Source of the DNA: an uncultured Pelagibacteraceae bacterium | GTDB taxonomy: Bacteria; Pseudomonadota; Alphaproteobacteria; Pelagibacterales; Pelagibacteraceae | Reading direction: 5' to 3' | DNA length: 64,000 nt | Assembly (NCBI GenBank): GCA_902529715.1 | Contig: CABZXL010000003.1 | Span: 1 to 64,000, forward strand | Notes under the pieces: model-generated | Database searches by the model: none | Told to the model about the DNA's origin: nothing | Seen by the model: the letters and a program-made list of their open reading frames with translations, nothing else | Program-made: the position numbers and the translations under genes | Part shown: piece by piece, positions 59,490 through 64,000 of the stretch | Layout of the letters: every line of letters begins with the position of its first letter | Position numbering within the stretch: position 1 is the first letter of the stretch

Positions 59490-61583
59490 ATGAATATAAA
59501 AGATTTAAGCAAAAAAAGCCTTGATTTTACTGTTAAAAGAGTTGCAGAAATAATCGGAATATTGTTTATTTGTACTTCTACCTTATTATTTTTATCACTT
59601 ATAAGTTATTCACCGGAAGACCCAAACTTTATATTTACAGATAATACTGAGATAAAAAATATTCTGGGAATTAGAGGAAGTTATACTTCTGACCTTTTTT
59701 TTCAGTCGATTGGTTTGATATCATATTTAGTATCAATCACTATTTTTTTTACAGGAATTAATTTAATCAAAAACAAGAATTTTTTAACTATCGTTGAAAA
59801 CACTTTTTATTTAATTTTATATAGTATTATTGGATCATTATTTCTTTCAATTTTCTATCCAAATTCTTTATGGCTATCTATTAATGGAAATGGAGGTTTT
59901 GTTGGAATTTTTTTTCAAAATACTTTTCTATCAAGCTTAATAAATTTAAATAAAGATATTTCATTTTATTTTGTTCTAATCCTAATTATAATTATTTTTT
60001 TAATAAGTATTAATTTTAATATTAAATATTTAATAAATATTTTTAAAAATATTTTTTTATTTTTAAAAAAATATAAAAATAAAGACGCTGCATTAACAGA
60101 TTTTGTTTATGAAGAAAATCAAAAAGTAGTTGACAATCTTCAAAAACCTAAACAAGAAGACTTGCCATTTAATGAAAAAAGTGCTGAAAATACAAATAAA
60201 TATAGATTTAAATTACCATCTATTAATTATTTAAAAAGACCAACAAAATCTGAACAAGAAAAAAACTTAAATGAAAATAAAATTGACGAAGATACTTTAG
60301 AAAAAATACTTTTAGATTTTGGTGTAGAAGGAAAAATAAAAAAAGTTAGTAGAGGTCCTGTAGTTACTTTAAATGAATTTGAACCTGCGCCAGGTATAAA
60401 AGTATCAAAAATTATTAACTTGTCTGAGGACATTGCACGAAATACAAGTTCGGAGTCAGCTAGAATATCGACAATTCCAGGAAGTAGTACTATTGGTATA
60501 GAACTTCCAAATTCTTCAAGAGAACACGTGTTCTTGAGTGAAATTATTTCTAGCTCTAATTTTGCTAAAAAAGATATTAAACTTCCCATAGCTCTTGGAA
60601 AAAGTATTTCAGGGGTTCCTATTGTGGAAGATCTTACAGCAATGCCACACTTATTAATTGCTGGAACCACTGGTTCAGGAAAGTCTGTTTGTATAAATAC
60701 TATAATTTTATCATTACTTTACAAGCATGGTCCTGATAAATGTAAATTCATACTTGTAGATCCAAAAATGTTAGAATTGTCTACATACGAAGGTATACCG
60801 CATTTATTATGTCCCGTAATTACAGAAGCAAAAAGAGCAGCTTCTGTTTTAGGATGGGTTGTTAAAGAAATGGAAAGTAGATACAGATTAATGACAAGAG
60901 TTGGCGTTCGAAATATAGATGGTTATAACACAAAGCACAAACTTCCAATGCCTTACATTGTTGTAATCGTTGATGAAATGTCTGATCTTATGCTTGTAGC
61001 TAGCAAAGAAATAGAAGGTTACATTCAAAAATTATCCCAAATGGCAAGAGCTGCAGGCATACATATAATAATGGCTACCCAAAGACCAAGTGTTGATGTA
61101 ATTACTGGAACAATTAAAGCTAATTTTCCTACAAGAATATCTTTTCAAGTTACTTCAAAAATAGATAGTAGGACAATATTGGGTGAACAAGGAGCTGAGC
61201 AATTGCTAGGAAAAGGAGATATGCTTTACATGTCCTCTGCCAATAGAATAGTAAGAATACACGCACCTTTTGTATCTGAAAATGAAATTGAAAAAATAAA
61301 TAACTATTTAAGATCACAAGCAGAACCTGACTATGTTGATGAAATTTTAAATTTTGCAGATGAAAAAGAAATTGGAAAAAATTCATTAGAAAATGAAAAT
61401 CAAGATGAATTGTATATTACTGCATTAGAAATAATTAAATCAGAAGGAAAAGCTTCTACCTCTTTTTTACAAAGAAAATTACAAATAGGTTATAATCGTG
61501 CTGCTAGAATAATTGATATGATGGAAGAAAATGGAGAAGTAAGTAAAGCAAATCATGTAGGTAAAAGAGAAGTTTTAAAATGA
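59490..61583 (+). CDS. ftsK: DNA translocase FtsK
   Basis: LLIAGTTGSGKSVCINTIILSLLYKHGPDKCKFILVDPKMLELSTYEGIPHL, MATQRPSVDVITGTIKANFPTRISF, gamma domain. Confidence 0.97.
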   Translation: MNIKDLSKKSLDFTVKRVAEIIGILFICTSTLLFLSLISYSPEDPNFIFTDNTEIKNILGIRGSYTSDLFFQSIGLISYLVSITIFFTGINLIKNKNFLTIVENTFYLILYSIIGSLFLSIFYPNSLWLSINGNGGFVGIFFQNTFLSSLINLNKDISFYFVLILIIIIFLISINFNIKYLINIFKNIFLFLKKYKNKDAALTDFVYEENQKVVDNLQKPKQEDLPFNEKSAENTNKYRFKLPSINYLKRPTKSEQEKNLNENKIDEDTLEKILLDFGVEGKIKKVSRGPVVTLNEFEPAPGIKVSKIINLSEDIARNTSSESARISTIPGSSTIGIELPNSSREHVFLSEIISSSNFAKKDIKLPIALGKSISGVPIVEDLTAMPHLLIAGTTGSGKSVCINTIILSLLYKHGPDKCKFILVDPKMLELSTYEGIPHLLCPVITEAKRAASVLGWVVKEMESRYRLMTRVGVRNIDGYNTKHKLPMPYIVVIVDEMSDLMLVASKEIEGYIQKLSQMARAAGIHIIMATQRPSVDVITGTIKANFPTRISFQVTSKIDSRTILGEQGAEQLLGKGDMLYMSSANRIVRIHAPFVSENEIEKINNYLRSQAEPDYVDEILNFADEKEIGKNSLENENQDELYITALEIIKSEGKASTSFLQRKLQIGYNRAARIIDMMEENGEVSKANHVGKREVLK

Positions 61584-62137
61584 TAAAAAAAATAATTTTA
61601 ATTTTTTTTTTTTTAAATATATTTAATAACTCTTACGGATCTGCCAAAGTTGAAATAATTAATAATTTTAAAAAAATAAATAGTATAAGTTTTGATTTCA
61701 AACAAAATATCGAAGATAAAACTGAAGAAGGAAATTGCATAATTAAGTATCCTAAAAAAATTTTCTGTGATTACAAAGATATAAAAAAAAAAATTATTGT
61801 TTCAAATGGAAATTCATTAGTAATTAAAAATAGAGCATCAAAGGGATATTTTTTATACCCGCTAGATAAAACGCCATTGGAATTAATTTTAAATAAAAAT
61901 TTACTATTAGATAAAATTGGAAGATTAGAAACAAAACTTGTTAATGATAAATATTATATTTTTTCATTAGAAAATAATGGGAATAAAATAAATATTTTTT
62001 TTGATAAAAACTCTTATGATTTAATTGGTTGGCAAACAGAAGATATTTATCAAAATCTTGTCATAACATTTATATATAATGTTAAAAAAAATTTAAATTT
62101 TAGTGAAAAATTGTTCAAACTCCCTAAACAAGATTAA
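61580..62137 (+). CDS. lolA: Outer-membrane lipoprotein carrier protein LolA
   Basis: Signal peptide; INSISFDFKQNIEDKTEEGNCIIKYPKKIFCDYKD, IGWQTEDIYQNLVITFIYNVKKN; follows ftsK. Confidence 0.85.
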   Translation: MIKKIILIFFFLNIFNNSYGSAKVEIINNFKKINSISFDFKQNIEDKTEEGNCIIKYPKKIFCDYKDIKKKIIVSNGNSLVIKNRASKGYFLYPLDKTPLELILNKNLLLDKIGRLETKLVNDKYYIFSLENNGNKINIFFDKNSYDLIGWQTEDIYQNLVITFIYNVKKNLNFSEKLFKLPKQD

Positions 62138-62641
62138 TTATAAATTGATAATTTCAGATTTATAAATTTTCATTCCTCTAGATAAGTAATTTTTTAACGC
62201 GTGTTTGTGATCCAAAGAACATGTGTGTACCCACACTCTTTTGGATCCATCATAAAAAGATTTTTTAATTGCTTCTGATAATAAATAAGCACCAAATTTT
62301 TTCCCAAAATACTCTTCTAAAATCCCAAAATAAGCTATCTCACATTCTAATTTATCCTTATAAAAAATTTGCTCAAAAAATCCCACAAGATCTTCGCTTT
62401 GCTTTAGAACATACGTTCTAACATTAGAAGAATTTAAGTAATCAGACCACTTTCTGTCACTCCACACCAGTCTATCGACCCATTTATGTTTTTTTCCTAT
62501 TTCTTTATAAAAAAATTTGTTTAATTGAAAATCTGGTGGATTAACTTTATTTAAAATTAGATTGATAGCTGGTTTTTTTGAATCTACTAGCTCATTTATA
62601 GATTTAATTTCCAGGTAATTTCTTTTTATTTGATTGGTCAC
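62138..62641 (-). CDS. GNAT family N-acetyltransferase
   Basis: GFFEQIFYKDKLECEIAYFGILEEYFGKKFGAYLLSEAIKKSF, VWVHTCSLDHKHALKNYLSRGMKIYKSE. Confidence 0.88.
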   Translation of the reverse strand: MTNQIKRNYLEIKSINELVDSKKPAINLILNKVNPPDFQLNKFFYKEIGKKHKWVDRLVWSDRKWSDYLNSSNVRTYVLKQSEDLVGFFEQIFYKDKLECEIAYFGILEEYFGKKFGAYLLSEAIKKSFYDGSKRVWVHTCSLDHKHALKNYLSRGMKIYKSEIINL

Positions 62642-63003
62642 TCAACCATTTTTCCAATTTTTTCACCACCAAATAAATGAAAATGAAGATGAGGAACTTC
62701 TTGCCCTCCATCTTCACTTATATTTGCTAAAGCTCTATAACCTTTTCCAGTATCTACAGAAATACCTAATTTTTTAGCTACAATATTTATCCCTTTAAAC
62801 AATCCTACCATCTCCCCTGGAGAAGCATTTTGGCTAAAATCATCAAGATCAATATATTTTCCTTTTGGAATAACTAGTGCATGAATTTTTTTTTGAGGAT
62901 TTATGTCATGAAAAGATAAAACAAAATCATCTTCATAAATTTTTTCACATGGAATTTCACCCCTTAGTATCTTAGCAAAAATATTATTATCGTCGTAACT
63001 CAT
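62638..63003 (-). CDS. HIT family protein
   Basis: IFAKILRGEIPCEKIYEDDFVLSFHDINPQ, GGQEVPHLHFHLFGG. Confidence 0.95.
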   Translation of the reverse strand: MSYDDNNIFAKILRGEIPCEKIYEDDFVLSFHDINPQKKIHALVIPKGKYIDLDDFSQNASPGEMVGLFKGINIVAKKLGISVDTGKGYRALANISEDGGQEVPHLHFHLFGGEKIGKMVE

Positions 63004-63272
63004 TTCTTTCTTTTATTTAATTCTTCCATTACTTCTTCAATCTTAACATCATTTGCTTCAAGATAAATTATTAAATGATAGAAGACATCTGCAGCTTCAT
63101 GTATTTTATTAGAATTTTTTTCTACAGCTTCTATTAATTCATTTATTTCCTCTAAAACTTTTTCTTTGCTTAAAGATTTGTCACTTAAAAGTTTGTTTGT
63201 ATAAGAACCTTCTATAGGATTAGTTTTTCTTTCTCTTGCAAGTTTAAAAAGGCTTTCTAATGTGTTTAACAT
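63000..63272 (-). CDS. hisE: Phosphoribosyl-ATP pyrophosphatase
   Basis: GSYTNKLL... KVLEEINELIEAVEKNSNKIHEAADVFYHLIIYLEAN. Confidence 0.92.
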   Translation of the reverse strand: MLNTLESLFKLARERKTNPIEGSYTNKLLSDKSLSKEKVLEEINELIEAVEKNSNKIHEAADVFYHLIIYLEANDVKIEEVMEELNKRKK

Positions 63273-63273
63273 A

Positions 63274-64000
63274 CTAAATCCTAACTGGTATTCCTTTAGA
63301 GTTCAAATATTCTTTAGCTTCTTTGACAGAATATTTTCCATAATGAAATATAGATGCAGCCAAAACAGCACTAGCATTTCCTAATTTAATTCCTTCCACT
63401 AAGTGATCTAGGTTGCCAACCCCACCAGAAGCAATAACTGGAATATTTACTTTAGAAGATATTCTAGATGTCAAATCTATATCAAATCCAACTTGAGTTC
63501 CGTCTCTATCCATAGAAGTGACTAACAACTCTCCCGCTCCACTTTCTTCCATCTTTTTAGCAAATTCTATTGCATCAATTCCTGAATTATTTCTTCCTCC
63601 GTGAGTAAAAACTTCCCATTTATCTCCATTTTTTTTAGCATCAATTGCAACAACAATACATTGAGATCCAAATTTTTTAGAACTATCAATAACTACTTCT
63701 GGATTTTGAACAGCAGCAGTATTTATTGAAACTTTATCAGCTCCACAATTTAATAATTTGCTTATATCATTAACACTTCTAACACCTCCTCCAACTGTTA
63801 ATGGTACAAAACATTTCATTGAAGTATCTTTAACAACATCATAAATGATATCTCGATTTTCATTTGAAGCAGTAATATCTAAAAAACAAATTTCATCTGC
63901 GCCACCATCGCTATAAATTTTAGCTTGTTCAACTGGATCTCCAGCATCTTTTAAATCAACAAAGTTAATACCTTTAACAACACGACCATTCTTAACATCT
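63274..64000 (-). CDS. hisF: Imidazole glycerol phosphate synthase subunit HisF (partial, N-terminus beyond window end)
   Basis: Frame stays open past the called ORF start: [45 protein letters not shown]...[15 protein letters not shown]...[16 protein letters not shown]. Confidence 0.96.
   Translation of the reverse strand, partial: DVKNGRVVKGINFVDLKDAGDPVEQAKIYSDGGADEICFLDITASNENRDIIYDVVKDTSMKCFVPLTVGGGVRSVNDISKLLNCGADKVSINTAAVQNPEVVIDSSKKFGSQCIVVAIDAKKNGDKWEVFTHGGRNNSGIDAIEFAKKMEESGAGELLVTSMDRDGTQVGFDIDLTSRISSKVNIPVIASGGVGNLDHLVEGIKLGNASAVLAASIFHYGKYSVKEAKEYLNSKGIPVRI

Overview
The window is a dense, low-GC (roughly 70% A+T) alphaproteobacterial chromosome segment. Gene content, near-zero intergenic spacing and lysine-rich proteins fit a SAR11 / Candidatus Pelagibacter-like genome; this is inferred from sequence only, with no database search. 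Most of it is housekeeping: leuC(partial)-rplS-trmD-rpsP-ffh, dapF-ftsY, a TRAP transporter plus 2-hydroxyacid oxidation locus, ccm genes, hspQ, argG, a photolyase/cryptochrome cluster, folD, hemDC/tsaD, a glycan-type island, acs plus an acetate-type symporter, rpe, purH, tRNA-Gly(GCC), ftsK-lolA, and hisE-hisF(partial). The most interesting items are: (1) a GC-rich multi-helix RNA leader upstream of ffh, which matches the candidate ffh cis-regulatory RNA previously described for Pelagibacter; (2) a second intergenic structure at 30021-30145 with two mutually exclusive pairings; (3) a 17-bp hairpin in the ccm leader whose two irregular pairs are G-U wobbles only on the transcribed strand; (4) an apparently domain-swapped photolyase with an unlisted 41-aa DUF2256-like microprotein; (5) an 853-aa SDR-cupin-methyltransferase sugar-modifying fusion in an island between tsaD and the EVE gene; (6) a run of frameshifted or interrupted membrane genes beside it; (7) unusual protein appendages (DctM coiled coil, Acs poly-Lys N-terminus, S16 repeat tail). 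I saw no CRISPR array, rRNA, transposase or phage structural gene.
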